A stretch of 55,000 bases of DNA from Mesostigma viride. Lineage: Eukaryota; Streptophyta; Mesostigmatophyceae; Mesostigmatales; Mesostigmataceae. Below, piece by piece: positions 1 to 11,640 of this stretch; the stretch's first letter is position 1; each line of letters starts with the position of its first letter. The stretch spans positions 974,969 to 1,029,968 of the forward strand of contig RPFO01000003.1 of NCBI GenBank assembly GCA_009746045.1, given 5' to 3'. Below the pieces are notes generated by a model, which saw only the letters and a program-made list of their open reading frames with translations, was not told where the DNA came from and ran no database searches. The position numbers were made by a program, and so were the translations under genes.

Positions 1-648
1 CCGCTGGGCATGACAGTCAGCTTGGATTCCTTATTATATGTACATAGCACCCATACTGGCTCAGGAGCACAAACAAATTACAATGAGTCCCTATCCCTTC
101 ACGGGAGGCTCGTTGTGTTACCCATGTACAAGAGGTTGGCCAACTGTGGCAGCCCATAGGTGTTCAGTTAAGAACTTGAGAAGTATGTACAACCTTCAGG
201 ACCTTAGGCGAAACCCCACAGATCACCCACAACAGCTCATCAGAAAACATTGCTGACCCCAGACGGGAGTCGGCGCCGGTCTGCTGCCCCTTATCGAACC
301 AGACACCACATCTACGCGAAGCACATGCAAAACACAAGCTCCTCTACTCGTTCCAACCGTGGAAAATCAGGGGACCTGTCGCCACCTCACCAGCATGGTG
401 GATGGGTCAGCCAGTCCGTGAAACTCCGCCTTAAGACGGCACCAGGGAATCGAACCCCGCCCACAAACCACAGATCTGGGGAAACCTCAGACTGAGATGA
501 AAACCCCAGATAGACATCTCTCCATCAGAGACAATGTCAGACATTCTCACACCAGAGACATGTCTCACCCCTCAAGGTGTGCTCAGGATTATGTACAATC
601 AAGCTCCCAGCCTGATATCCAGAGACTTAAGCACCCAGCTCTCAGCTT
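1..648. other. 3' flank of the copia-like element; no gene recognised
   Basis: This lies directly downstream of the minus-strand pol stop codon, so it should hold the retroelement 3' untranslated region and the beginning of a 3' LTR. I found no long match between this stretch and the region upstream of gag (15.75-17.3 kb), so no LTR pair can be named. The minus strand near 435-450 contains a GGTTCGATTCC-like pol III box B, but no tRNA fold was found around it. The short ORFs here look like chance. Confidence 0.4.
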
Positions 649-3202
649 TTAGACAGATAGACCGACTTGACAGTCAGCATTCATGAGCTTCCTCAGTACA
701 TTGTACTGAGCTGGGGCCTTGTGTGGCAGCTTTGTCAATGCATCAGCAGGGTTCTCCTCGCCAGGGATATGCTTCAAGTCAACCAAACTGGCCAACTCCT
801 TCAGCAACAAATAATCCAGGTCCCGGCTCCTGGCCAGCTGCTTGTGAACAAACTGGACCATACCCATGCTGTCTGTTAGCAACAACGTCTCCATCTGCAA
901 GGTCCAAGGGGTAACTGAAGCCAGCTCCAGCATTAACTCCTTTATGTACAGGCTGGACTGGATCCCCTCGCATATGGCCCTGCATTCTGCCACATCTGAA
1001 CTGATACAGACCCTCTTCTGCAGTCTGCTGTACCAGCTGAACAAACTTGCCCTGCTCTGATAAAAAGCAAACAGAGCAGCAGATCTCCCCCTGACCTTGG
1101 TAACCTGGCGAGCATCCATGGAACTGTCAACAAAGATCTCCAAGGTGATAGGCTGGGTAAAGTCAATCCCAGACAAAATCAGATCAGGGGAACTCTCCAC
1201 CAACCGGGCTATGACTCGAGGCTTCTCATCCTCAAGCACCTCATCAGGCATTCTGCTATGGACCATCAAAGACGGACCACAGATGCTGGCAAACCAGGCC
1301 CACATGCCTCTCAACTCAGGTCCTGCAGCCTGGGTGATCTTCTCTGGCAAGGCCTTCACAATGGTCTGTTTATAATCTCCTCCAGCCTGAAGCCTGATAC
1401 TCCATTCCCCGTCCCTCCTGAACAGGGTAGCCTGCATTCCACAGAACACTACAGGCTTGTTGGGCTCCTGCCACAGCTCCTTGCCCAGTGAAAACTTGCC
1501 ACTGATGACAGGAATAAACTTCTTCAGCCAGGTCGTGGGGGCTAGCAAATGCAGATCATCTCCATGCAAACTAGCATACACTGGCAGACCCTCCCATTGG
1601 GCCAGCAGCAAACAGGGATCAACTGAAGACACTCTCAAGCCACACTCACTGATCAGAGCTTCCTGCAGCGTGAGTCTCCAGATGATTGGGCTCGACCTGA
1701 GTCCTTCCAGGCCCTTCAGAATAACCAGGAATTGTTGATGCAGCTCCAGCTTCCAGATGGCAGGCACCTCAACACAGTAAGGCTCATCCTGCTTCCACAC
1801 CCTCCTGGCCACTTCTGGATCAGATTTTAAAAATGCCCTCTTGAAGTCCAGCAGCACTGATGACATAGCTGCTCCCCTGTTCAGCAACCCCACGTAGAGA
1901 CATAGCAAAATTCTCCATGTGTCGTGTAGCATCCCTGGCGTGTATAGCTCCTCTCCTGGCAGACTCCCCGTGCCGTGATACTCATTCAGGACAGGCCTGA
2001 CATGGGGCACTGATACCTCATCCACAACCTTCCTCTTCAGCACAAATCTCAAAGCAAGCTTCCTTGATGCTGGGGGACGTCTGTCTGTTGGTGCAGCACA
2101 CTCAAACTGCAACCACTCCTCCAATGCCTTGGAGAAGGCGAGCTTCCAAGCCTCAAACAAAGTAGGCGAGCTCATCTCTTGGACCAGCTGATCATATGTC
2201 AAAGGAGAGTGTGCAGCAAGGCTCCTGTGAGTTATGCCAATACTGCTGGGGTGCAACACAGCTGGAATAACCAAACTGGCCGCTGGGGGCACCTCCCCTT
2301 CATCCCATTTTACACCCTTGACCGGCTTGGCCCTGCACCTGACTGGAAATGTTGTCCTGAAATTTTCTAGGGGAATCATCCCCCAGCCATCTTTTCTCAG
2401 AGCTGTAGCTCTGATAGAAATCCCAGGATTGCCCAGAAAATTCTGACCCAAAATCACAGGGCCATCATAGTCCTCTAGGACAAGGAAGGTCACATCCACA
2501 CCCATGACAGGGGCATTAACCTCTCCCAACACCCTTAGATGCGTCCTACCACTGAAATCAGACACCCAGGGGCAACTTGGTTCTCCGACCAGCAGTTCTC
2601 CTGTATGCTGAGGTCCCATGACAGAAACCTGTGCATTGGTATCTATCTCCATGGCAGCTACCTCAGGTTCATCCAACTGGACAAGCTTGGACACCTTAGG
2701 CTCCTTCTTGGCTCTTTGCAAAGCCTGTACAATATCTGATAGACGCACACCCCTAGGCCTGGTGTCGGGCCGTTCCGGAGGTGCAGCCTGTCCGCCTGCT
2801 TGCCCAACCACCGTATGTGAAGGTACCCCAGGGGCCGGGCCAGGGTCACCCTGAGGGCTCGATACAGCTGTAGCACCCTGATCAGGAAGCTCCACGTCAC
2901 CCCCGCCTTGTACACCAGCGGGCACCTGGAAGAGGTCTCCTTGATTACCTCCCCGGGGACGGATCTTTGACCAGGACAGACGGTGCACTGCTTGGGAGCC
3001 ATCAATGGCCACCCAGCACTTATGGCCAGCGGCTTCTACTCGGGTCACCACCCCATCATGCCAGCTGCCACGTTTCCCTGGAAAGCTTGGTTCCATCCAC
3101 ACAACAACCTGTTGTCCAACGTTAGGTTCTAGGACACTCCAGCCCTTGTCTTTCTGCCTCAGCTTGAGGAACTTGGCCTCTAGCTTCTCCTTCCATGCCT
3201 GC
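649..3202 (-). CDS. Copia-like pol, 3' half: integrase C-terminus, retropepsin-like domain, reverse transcriptase, RNase H
   Basis: One frame runs from the transposon junction near 3200 to the stop at 649. The first Met is at 3102, but the frame is open upstream of it, so that Met is not a real start. Counting from it: residues 1-50 resemble an integrase C-terminal beta domain (GSWHDGVVTRV, then VHRLSWSKIRP). Residues about 145-235 look like a retropepsin, with DTN (154-156) where DTG/DSG is usual and VILGQNFL (216-223). The RT has VLLDFKRAFL (D419) and SLHGDDL (GDD 514-516) in place of the usual copia YVDD. RNase H has FVDSS (D659), AECRAI (E706), LLTDS (D744) and HIPGEENPADALTK (778-791), the typical copia end. 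Within this element it continues the integrase half at 13518-14524. The protease position after integrase is unusual. The frame is long and uninterrupted, so this half has not decayed much. Confidence 0.9.
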
Positions 3203-3276
3203 TGGGTGGTCCCACGCGGAATGGGGTCATTTTTTGCGCATTTTGCAAGAAAAAAACGCTAGTTTCAATCGTCCGA
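3200..3276. repeat. Left target duplication (TGCT) and terminal inverted repeat of the 10.3 kb element
   Basis: TGCT at 3200-3203 is followed by an inverted repeat beginning GGGTGGTCCCACGCGGAATG. It matches the reverse complement of 13454-13517, apart from a 10-bp insertion (TTTTTTGCGC-like) on this side. Homology ends at GTCCGA (3276). Just inside, the motif GTCCGATCGCG is repeated directly at about 3271 and 3302. Confidence 0.92.
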
Positions 3277-4854
3277 TCGCGTTTTTTCGCGCGAATTTGG
3301 CGTCCGATCGCGTATTTTCGAGCTAATTTGGTGTCATAATGCTTAATTCATGTCAATTTGAGCGTACATTCCACATCGAGAGGCTTGAAATTTAGTAAAA
3401 CATGTCAATCTAAGGGTATATTTCACATGGAGAGACTCGACAACAACCTATACTTCGAATCTAAAACAATAGGACGAGCACTGCCAACCACATGGAGCGC
3501 TCATCATTTCCCCTCAACTTTTTTCCTGTGGGGGAGGACGGAGGGAAGTTGAAGAGGCAGTTGTACTGGATGCCGCTAGACTACGTGATAAAGGTGGCAG
3601 AGCTGACGGACAGCAAGAGGAGGAAGTCGAAAACGCAAGAGCAGATTGCGGAAGCGAAATTACGGATAAGGCCCTCAAAAAATTAAGTGCGACTGACGAC
3701 CCTCCTATTGGTGTCGTATCCAGACATCTGCCCATAAAGCATCACGTCTTCTAACTTTGCATACATTGGATTCTCCGGATCCTTGTTCCCTGCCTTCATA
3801 ACGGCAGAAGTCCACCCATCAGACCAAAAGGCCTCTCGTGCTCCAAAGTCTTTTTCCCCGTCCATAGTTGTCTCACTTAATAAGTCTCATTTCCAACGTG
3901 GGCTTCTCATCACCCTCATTGCCCGCCCCCTTAGCCTCTCTTCCGCCCCCTTAGCCTTCCCTCCGGAAGTGTCAGCATGTTGAGCCGCTGGTCCGAAGTC
4001 CACCGCCACATTTGCCAAGTGTAGGATCCGCTCCACATCCTCCTTACCTGCGCGCATACCGATCAACCCATCAACGAGTGACTAAAATCGAGTTATTAGA
4101 AGAAGAGGGATTGCCAAAGTTTGGATATCAAGTGAGGACACAATCCACTCGCAGAAATTTTAGATTACCCTTCTTATAATTTACCCTTGTTGTCTTTGCA
4201 CATGGTGCGGTTCGTCCTTCAACCTCTCCTCGCAGATAGACCCGGGCTGGCATAATCTTACTACGTACTCAAGGCACGGAAAGTTGGGGGGGGCAAAAGT
4301 GAAAGTTCCTGAGAGCCGACATGAAGATTCAAGGGTCGGCGGAGGAATCGGGAAGTCGTCCGTCAAATACGGTAAGCAGAGATTCTTAATACCTGGAATC
4401 GTCTTTTCGACGCACACCAAACCCGTAAAGGAAGGTTGACCTGCGTTGGATACGTCCGATTTCTGAAATCCTGGACACGGGGGCAACTAGCCAACTACAC
4501 GAAAACTCACGAAAATCGGTGTCAAATGCCTGGGCAGCAACCCAGAATTACTGCTTGATCAGGCATTTTTTTTTTTTGAGAGTTTTATCGAGACAAATGA
4601 AAAAGACAATCCGAGCGTTATCCGTTCCTCGCTGCCAGATTCTACTGGATTCCATGCGCTGACTCGCGTTGACCAAGCTTTATTCTTTGGGTTATCGGCT
4701 TCCCAACTTTCCGTGTACTAGACTGGGCCTAAGCCTAAACATAGTACTGCTGGTTGTCTCCTTGATAGTACCACCGATACTAAATATATCCGGCCCTCGG
4801 CCACTACAGATTCTCTGCTGCCCATGTGCGGCGTGAGACACAACAACAACAACA
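3277..4854. other. Left unique region of the foldback-like element; weak coding-like stretches only
   Basis: There is no extended inverted match to the right end beyond the terminal repeat. Two weak coding-like stretches occur: plus 3492-3686 (64 codons, basic, contains LYWMPLDY) and minus 3683-4062 (two consecutive open segments, one with YAKLEDVMLYGQ). They overlap slightly, have no recognised domain, and could be remnants of a captured gene or of a lost transposase. A run of T occurs at 4566-4578. I assign no function. Confidence 0.3.
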
Positions 4855-5345
4855 ACAAGCCTAAACAGTACGGCGTCCAGGTCCGCGCCGACCCAGGGGC
4901 CCGCTAGCCCTCCAGGTCCACGCAGTCCTCCCGGAGCCGCGGGCAACACTCCTTAAAAGAACTTCCGCAGGTACTTACTTACTCCTTAAAGAAGCCGGCG
5001 GTAAGGGTCCCCAAGGCCCCGAACTCCAAGACGAAGGGCACCACACGGTGGTGCCCGACATCGCCTTAGGCCGTGGGCTTGGCCCGCTCAACCCGATCCG
5101 CCGGGTAGCCCGGCCGCCGCCTGGGATGCACCAACTGAACCATGCGCACATGGCTAAGAGCCAAGGGGCGAGCCACAGAAACGTCAATGAGCAAGTGCCG
5201 GCTGTCTTATATATTTGAAACATTAAGGAGACAACCACATGGCAGCAAGTATCACGGTTTTCCATATACACCGTTTCCATCCATCCATCGATCCATCGGG
5301 GTTAATGCTCCGTGACTCCCCAACGGGAGCACAAGTCTAATTAAT
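4855..5345 (-). mobile_element. LINE 3' fragments nested in the foldback element
   Basis: The minus strand of 4855-5215 encodes degenerate pieces of the CCHC/PD-(D/E)xK LINE C-terminus. It matches the copies at 46.03-46.4 kb and 36.4-36.7 kb, including the stretches corresponding to HHRVVPFVLEEFGAMG and RLDLEGQ. Positions 5280-5345 on the plus strand carry a different LINE tail: a GTGACTCCCCAACGGGAGCA motif followed by TTAATTAATTAG, as in the reverse complement of 43.72-43.77 kb. The coding pieces contain frameshifts and stops. Confidence 0.7.
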
Positions 5346-5789
5346 TAATTAGTATACATCCTTTCCCGTTCATCACAACCCTCAAACTTGTACTTCTGGA
5401 CTCGCCAAATCAATCAACGAGCGTCGCCCATAAAAAAGCACGACAAGGTATGACACTCCCAACATCCGACTTCAACTGTAAAATGCACGATTCGGCAATC
5501 TTCAAAACATGAAAAATGTAGTCCTCCTTGACACTGTTCCCGATTAGGGATCACGCTATGGCTTCCAACATCGCAATGTGGTCCAGCCAGTTATCTGTGT
5601 AAGCTACACTCTCGCACAACTTAATTTGCGCGCCGACGGCACCCGCACCCGCCATCTCAACACATAGCAAGCACTTAGTATGGCAAGCGGATTATGGCCT
5701 TATCCACTTAATAGCCCGCCTCACCCTTCAAAAGTTTCATTACCGTCAATGTCTCGGGCTGCACATAACACAACAAAAACACAGTCACG
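5346..5789. other. Unassigned interval inside the foldback-like element
   Basis: No coding match and no clear inverted counterpart in the right half. The inverted similarity starts to fade outward from about 5930 and is barely detectable by 5790. Confidence 0.3.
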
Positions 5790-5933
5790 CATACCGTCGT
5801 CAAGCACCTGTAGTCTACGACGCGTCGCTCGAAAACATTTACAAAAAATGATGCAAAGCAACGGAGGCATTTCGAAAGTATTCGACGAATCAAGTACCCC
5901 CGCACAAAAGCATGTTTCACAACCTCGAATTGG

Positions 5934-6443
5934 GGAGGGGTCTCGCTGCAGCTAGACCCTTCCGTGAACGCAAAAAATAAACATCGAATAAGTGGGAGGT
6001 CTTCCTGCAACTAGACCCCTCAAATCATACAAAGATGAAACATTGAAGTTGGGAGGGGTCTAGCTGCAGCTAGACCCTTACAGGAATGCGAAAAAACAAC
6101 CAATAATTGGGAGGGTCTACCTGCAGCTAGACCCTTACATGCAATCAAAAAGGATGAAACCTTGGAAGTTGGGTGGGGTCTAGCTGCAGCTAGACCCTTA
6201 CAGGAATGCGAAAAAACAACCAATAATTGGGAGGGTCTACCTGCAGCTAGACCCTTACATGCAATCAAAAAGGATGAAACCAGGGAAGTTGGGAGGGGTC
6301 TAGCTGCAGCTAGACCCTTACAAGAATGCGAAAAAACAACCAATAATTGGGAGGGTCTACCTGCAGCTAGACCCTTACATGCAATCAAAAAGGATGAAAC
6401 CTGGGAAGTTGGGAGGGGTCTAGCTGCAGCTAGACCCTTACAG
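5934..6443 (+). repeat. 120-bp tandem array with PstI-centred palindromes (left copy)
   Basis: About four units of roughly 120 bp. Each contains two blocks of GGGTCTA(G/C)CTGCAGCTAGACCC type; the version with G is a perfect 22-bp palindrome centred on CTGCAG. The blocks are separated by alternating linkers, one with GCGAAAAAACAACCAATAAT and one with GCAATCAAAAAGGATGAAAC. The inverted counterpart is at 10843-11478. Confidence 0.92.
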
Positions 6444-6517
6444 GAATTCGAGAACTTTATCACAAATGAGTAACATCGTCTCTCTGCAAAGAGACCCTTG
6501 CCAAACATGCAAGGACT

Positions 6518-7688
6518 GGCGTGGGTGTGCTGGGTGGGATGCGTGGGTGTGGTGGGCATGTGTGCGTGGGTGTGGTGGTGGGCTAGCATGTGTGCGTGGG
6601 TGTGGTGGGTGGCTGGCATGCGTGCGTGGGTGTGGTGGGTGGGTGGCATGCGTGCGTGGGTGTGGTGGGTGCCTGGCATGCGTGCATGGGTGTGATGGGT
6701 GGCTGGCCTGCGTGCGTGGGTGTGGTGGGTGGCTGGCATGCGTGCGTGAATGTGGTGGTGGGCTAGCATGCGCGCGTGGATGTGGTGGTGGGCTGGCCTG
6801 CGTGCGTGGGTGTCTGGGGTGGCTGGCATGCGTGCGTGGGTGTGGTGGGTGGCTGGCATGCGTGCGTGAATGTGGTGGTGGGCTAGCATGCGTGCGTGGG
6901 TGTGGTGGATGGCTGGCATGCGTGCGTGGGTGTGGTGAATGGCTGGCATGCATGTGTGGGTGTGGTGGTGGGCTAGCATACGTGCGTGGGTGTCGCGGGT
7001 GGCTGGCATGCGTGCATGGGTGTGGTGGGTGGCATGCTTGCGTGCGTGGGTGTGGTGGATGGCTGCCATGCGTGCGTGGGTGTGGTGGATGCGTGCATGG
7101 GTGTGGTGGGTGGCTGGCATGCGTGCGTGGGTGTGGTGGATGCGTGGCATGCCTGTGTGGGTGTGGTGGTGGGCTGGCATGCGTGCGTGTGGTGGTGGGC
7201 TGGCATGCATGCGTGGGGTGTGTGTGGTGGCTGGCAGGCCTGTGTGCGTGGGTGTGGTGGTGGATGCATGGCATGCGTGCGTGGGTGTGGTGGATGGCTG
7301 GCATGCGTGCGTGGGTGTGGTGGTGGGCTGGCATGCGTGCGTGGGTGTGTTGGATGGGTAGCATGCGTGCGTGGGTGTGGTGGGTGGCTGGCCTGCGTGC
7401 GTGGGTGTGGTGGATGGCTGGCTTGCGTGCGTGGGTGTGGTGGATGTGTGCGTGGGTGTGGTGGGTGGCTGGCATACGTGCGTGGGTGTGGTGGGTGGCT
7501 GGCATGCGTGCATGGGTGTGGTGGGTGGCTGGCATGCGTGCGTGGGTGTGGTGGGTGGCTGGCATGCGTGCGTGGGTGTGTTGGATGGGTGGCATGCGTG
7601 CGTGGGTGTGTTGGATGGGTGGCATGCGTGCGTGGGTGTGTCGGATGGGTGGCATGTGTGCGTGGGTGTGGTGGTGGATGCGTGGCAT
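6518..7688 (+). repeat. 30-bp GT-rich minisatellite (left copy)
   Basis: About 39 degenerate copies of a 30-bp unit, approximately GTGCGTGGGTGTGGTGGGTG followed by GCTGGCATGC. Variants swap GGGTGG for GGATGG or GGTGGGC. Because 30 is divisible by three, all six frames can stay open, which explains the long Trp/Gly/Val or His/Thr/Pro ORFs. The array is G-rich on the plus strand. Confidence 0.95.
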
Positions 7689-8390
7689 GCGGGAAGTGAC
7701 GCAACGAATGTTATGGCCGAGCAAACTGGGCCTCCTTGCCCGTGGCTGACGGAAATACAATTCAAACAGACGGCCTCAAAGCATAGTAATGAATGCAACG
7801 ACGTTCAAAAGCGTCCCAGATCGACATGAAAAGAAACCGAGCGCTAAAGCCGGTAGAATACATGCATGGCGGGACATGATGTATTGGAAAAGCCTGGTTG
7901 CCTCCGTATCCGCTCCTGACGTGAACAAATGGAAAGAGACCGCCTGGAAGCCAACATATGCATGCGCCACTGTTCCGAAGCCCAGCAAACACGAACAGAG
8001 CTTACCCAGGCGTCATTCCGGGTGCCACCATCTTACCCTGACAGTCGTCATCCTAGCAACCTCTAGCAGAGCTTACGGCCCCCACAGTCCAGGAGTTTCC
8101 ATGACCCATCATAACGTACCTCAGCATCGGTGACTTTAAAACCACGCTTCTAAGCGTACAAGAATACCACTAGCTTTCCTGTAACAAACATGACCAACTG
8201 AGCACGTCGCTGTCGACAGCCATACCATTTGTCCAGCGGCCATTTGCGACGCGATGCAATTGATGTGCATTATTTTGCTGGGCCCGTGGGCCACATCGCC
8301 GTCAACGGCTCAACGCTGCGCTCTGGTGGGTCTTCACGTGTGGACGTCAGCCTTCAAGTGTCGTCCAATCTGCTTTCTCGGTTTCGAAAA

Positions 8391-8529
8391 ATTTGGTCGA
8401 GACGATTGCCATCGGCGCCGCGCTTCCACTTTCCGGCGACTGCGAGGATGCCACGTTACCGTTTTCTACCCTTTTACAGCCGTACGCTTTGCGACCGTTT
8501 TCATTACTAGTGTTCCTTTGGAATACGAC
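8391..8529. other. Spacer between the inverted arms (hairpin loop)
   Basis: About 140 bp without an inverted partner, flanked on the left by TCCAATCTGCTTTCTCGG and on the right by its diverged complement ending in TTATTAGTAACC. It contains no recognisable gene. Arm boundaries were estimated by eye and may be off by about 20 bp. Confidence 0.6.
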
Positions 8530-9654
8530 ATTATTAGTAACCGAGCAAGAAGATTGGACGACACTCGAGGGCTGACGGTTCACACGTAAAAACTCAAAGC
8601 GCAGCGTTGAGCCGTTGACGGCGATGATTGTGGCCCACGGGCCCAACAAAATGATGCACATCACAATTCTAACAAAAACCAGCAGCCTACCTATTACCTA
8701 CCCAACCCTAATTGCATCACGCTGCAAATGGCCACGGGATTACGGTATGGCTGTCGATAGGAAAGTGTTCAGTTCGTCATGCCGTTGGGAAAGCTAGCTC
8801 TCTTTTTGTGCGCTTAGGAGCGCGGTTTTAAAATCACCGATGCTTAGGTACGTAATGATGGGTCATGCAAGCTCCTGGACTGTGGGGGCCGTAAGCTCTT
8901 GGAGAGGTTGCTGGGATGACGACTGTCAGGGTAAGACGGTGGCACCCGGAATGACGCCTGGGTAAGCTGCATTTTTGTTTTCTGGGCTTTGGAACGGTGT
9001 CGCCTGCATATGTTGGCTTCCAGGCGGTCTCTTTCCATTTGTTCACGTCAGGAGCGGATACGAAGGCAACCAGGCTTTTCCAATACATCATGCCCCGCCA
9101 TGCATATATTCCGATATGCATATATTCCACTGTATTTTGCGCTCGGTTTCGTTTTATTTCGATTTGGGACGCTTTTGAACGTCGTTGCATGCATTACCAT
9201 GCTTCGAGGCCGTCTGTTTGAGGTGTGTTTCCGTCAGCAACGGGAAAGGAGGCCCAGTTTGCTCGGCCATAACATTCGTTGCGTCACTTCCCGCAAGGCA
9301 GGTATGACTCCCGCTCTTTGTTTATGTATTTCGATTATGGACAACGCCTTTTTATTCTCTTACCAGCAACCGGGCAGTGTTTTTCCGTTGTGTTTCGGTC
9401 AGCAACGCTTACCGAGCATCTCTGGTGCGTTATTCCCTGTCACGCAGATATTCCTTCGTTCTTCTAACTGGGGTCTGTTGTATTTCGATTGTAAGTTTTA
9501 TGAAATTCCCATCAACTGATTTGTTGGCATATTTTGGCTGTTGCACTTACTGCATGCAACTTTGGATAGGCAACGATTAATAGCTATTATATATTATGTT
9601 TGGTAACTATATGTCCTTTTTAAAACTATATTATTCTCAGTATATAAACGCCAG

Positions 9655-10766
9655 CCCCCCCAACACACCCAGGCACGCATGCCACCCATCCAACACACCC
9701 ACGCACGCATGCCAGCCACCCACCACACCCACACACGCATGCCAGCCACCCACCACACCCACGCACGCATGCCAGCCACCCACCACCCCCACGCACGCAT
9801 GCCAGCCACCCACCACACCCACGCACGCATGCCAGCCACCCACCACACCCACGCACGCATGCCAGCCACCCACCACACCCACGCACGCATGCCAGCCCAC
9901 CACCACACCCACACACGCATGCCAGCCATCCATTACACCCATGCACGCATGCCAGCCATCCAACACACCCACGCGCGCATGCCAGCCCACCACCACACCC
10001 ACGCACGCATGCCAGCCCAACACCACATCCACGCATGCATGCCAGCCACCCACGCACGCATGCCAGCCACCCACCACACCCATGCACGCATGCCACCCAT
10101 CCACCACACCCACGCACGCATGCCAGCCATCCACCACACCCACGCACGCATGCCAGCCCACCACCACACCCACGCACGCATGCTAGCCCACCACCACATT
10201 CACGCACGCATCCCAGCCACCCACCACAACCAGGCACGCATGCCAGGCACCCAACACACCCACGCACACATGCCAGGCACCCAACACATCCACTCACGCA
10301 TGCCAGCCCACCACCACACTCACGCACGCATGCTAGCCCACCCGCGCACGCATGCCAGCCATCCACCGCACCCATGCACGCATGCCACGCATCCACCACA
10401 CCCACGCACGCATGCCAGCCATCCACCACACCCACGCACGCATGCCAGCCCACCACCACACCCACGCACGCATGCTAGCCCACCACCACATTCACGCACG
10501 CATGCCAGCCACCCACCACAACCAGGCACGCATGCCAGGCACCCACCACACCCACGCACACATGCCAGGCACCCACCACATCCACGCACGCATGCCAGCC
10601 CACCACCACACTCACGCACGCATGCTAGCCCACCCGCGCACGCATGCCAGCCTTCCACCGCACCCACGCACGCATGCCACGCATCCACCACACCCACGCA
10701 CGCCATGGCAGCCACCCACCACACGCACGCATCCACCACACCCACGCACGCATGCGACACACCCAT
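9655..10766 (-). repeat. 30-bp minisatellite (right copy, inverted)
   Basis: About 37 copies of the complementary unit, roughly GCATGCCAGCCACCCACCAC followed by ACCCACGCAC. Within it a block of about 310 bp is duplicated: 10.02-10.34 kb resembles 10.34-10.65 kb, including the same irregular CCCACCCGCGCAC junction. This points to recent segmental expansion. The ORFs over it are repeat read-through. Confidence 0.94.
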
Positions 10767-10842
10767 GCCAGTCCTCACATGATTGGATTAGGTCTCTCTT
10801 CAGATCTGCTCCCATGAATTTGTGATAGAATTCTTGCCTTCG

Positions 10843-11478
10843 TTGAAGGGTCTACCTGCAGAGAGACCCCTCCCAACTTCCAAGGTTTCATCCTTTTTGA
10901 TTGCTTGTAAGGGTCTAGCTGCAGGTAGACCCTCCCAATTATTGGTTGTTTTTTCGCATTCCTGTAAGGGTCTAGCTGCAGCTAGACCCCACCCAACTTC
11001 CAAGGTTTCATCCTTTTTGATTGCATGTAAGGGTCTAGCTGCAGGTAGACCCTCCCAATTATTGGTTGTTTTTTCGCATTCCTGTAAGGGTCTAGCTGCA
11101 GCTAGACCCCTCCCAACTTCCAAGGTTTCATCCTTTTTGATTGCATGTAAGGGTCTAGCTGCAGGTAGACCCTCCCAATTATTGGTTGTTTTTTCGCATT
11201 CCTGTAAGGGTCTAGCTGCAGCTAGACCCCTCCCAACTTCCAAGGTTTCATCCTTTTTGATTGCATGTAAGGGTATAGCTGCAGGTAGACCCTCCCAATT
11301 ATTGGTTGTTTTTTCGCATTCCTGTAAGGGTCTAGCTGCAGCTAGACCCCTCCCAACTTCAATGTTTCATCTTTGTATGATTTGAGGGGTCTAGCTGCAG
11401 GAAGACCTCCCAGTTATTCGATGTTTATTTTTTGCGTTCACGGAAGGGTCTAGCTGCAGCGAGACCCCTCCCAACTTG
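10843..11478 (-). repeat. 120-bp palindrome array (right copy, inverted)
   Basis: About five units of the same 120-bp structure in inverse orientation. The units are nearly identical to one another and closer to each other than the outermost, degenerate blocks, as expected from homogenisation within the array. Confidence 0.92.
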
Positions 11479-11640
11479 GAGGTTGCGAAAAAATTGTTTC
11501 TCAGGTCTACATGATTCTTACGGATACTTTCGAAATTGCTCCATGGCTTTGTATCATTTGCTGCAGATGTCTTGGAACGATGCGTCCTATTATTCAAAGG
11601 CCAAGGCCACCAATGTTTCACCGCAAACAGTGAGCCCCCC

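Larger units (their letters stand above)
5790..8390 (+). repeat. Left inverted arm of the foldback-like element
   Basis: It matches the reverse complement of about 8530-11640. From outside inwards it holds a decayed shoulder (TTTCGAAAGTATTCG and neighbours), the 120-bp palindrome array, the 30-bp array, then unique DNA (7690-8390) that matches 9300-8530 in reverse complement with scattered differences. ORFs of several hundred codons across the arrays are read-through of tandem repeats in all frames and are not genes. Confidence 0.88.
8530..11640 (-). repeat. Right inverted arm of the foldback-like element
   Basis: This is the reverse complement of the left arm, longer because of an AT-rich segment at about 9300-9650 with no left-arm counterpart. 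Paired landmarks include 8845-8965 with 8000-8135, 9180-9300 with 7690-7810, and 10790-10850 with 6440-6510. The arms are clearly diverged, so they are not a recent copy and not an assembly mirror artefact. Confidence 0.88.

Noticed and set aside
6020-7798. 592-codon minus-strand ORF and other long ORFs rich in His/Thr/Pro or Trp/Gly/Val
   Set aside because: They are read-through of 30-bp and 120-bp tandem arrays whose period is a multiple of three; all six frames are open and no domain is present.
8229-8664. Small protein pair on both strands containing LLGPWAT
   Set aside because: The two ORFs are mirror images created by the inverted arms; no codon bias or known domain.
9596-10782. Long ORFs over the right minisatellite
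   Set aside because: Same repeat read-through in the mirror array.
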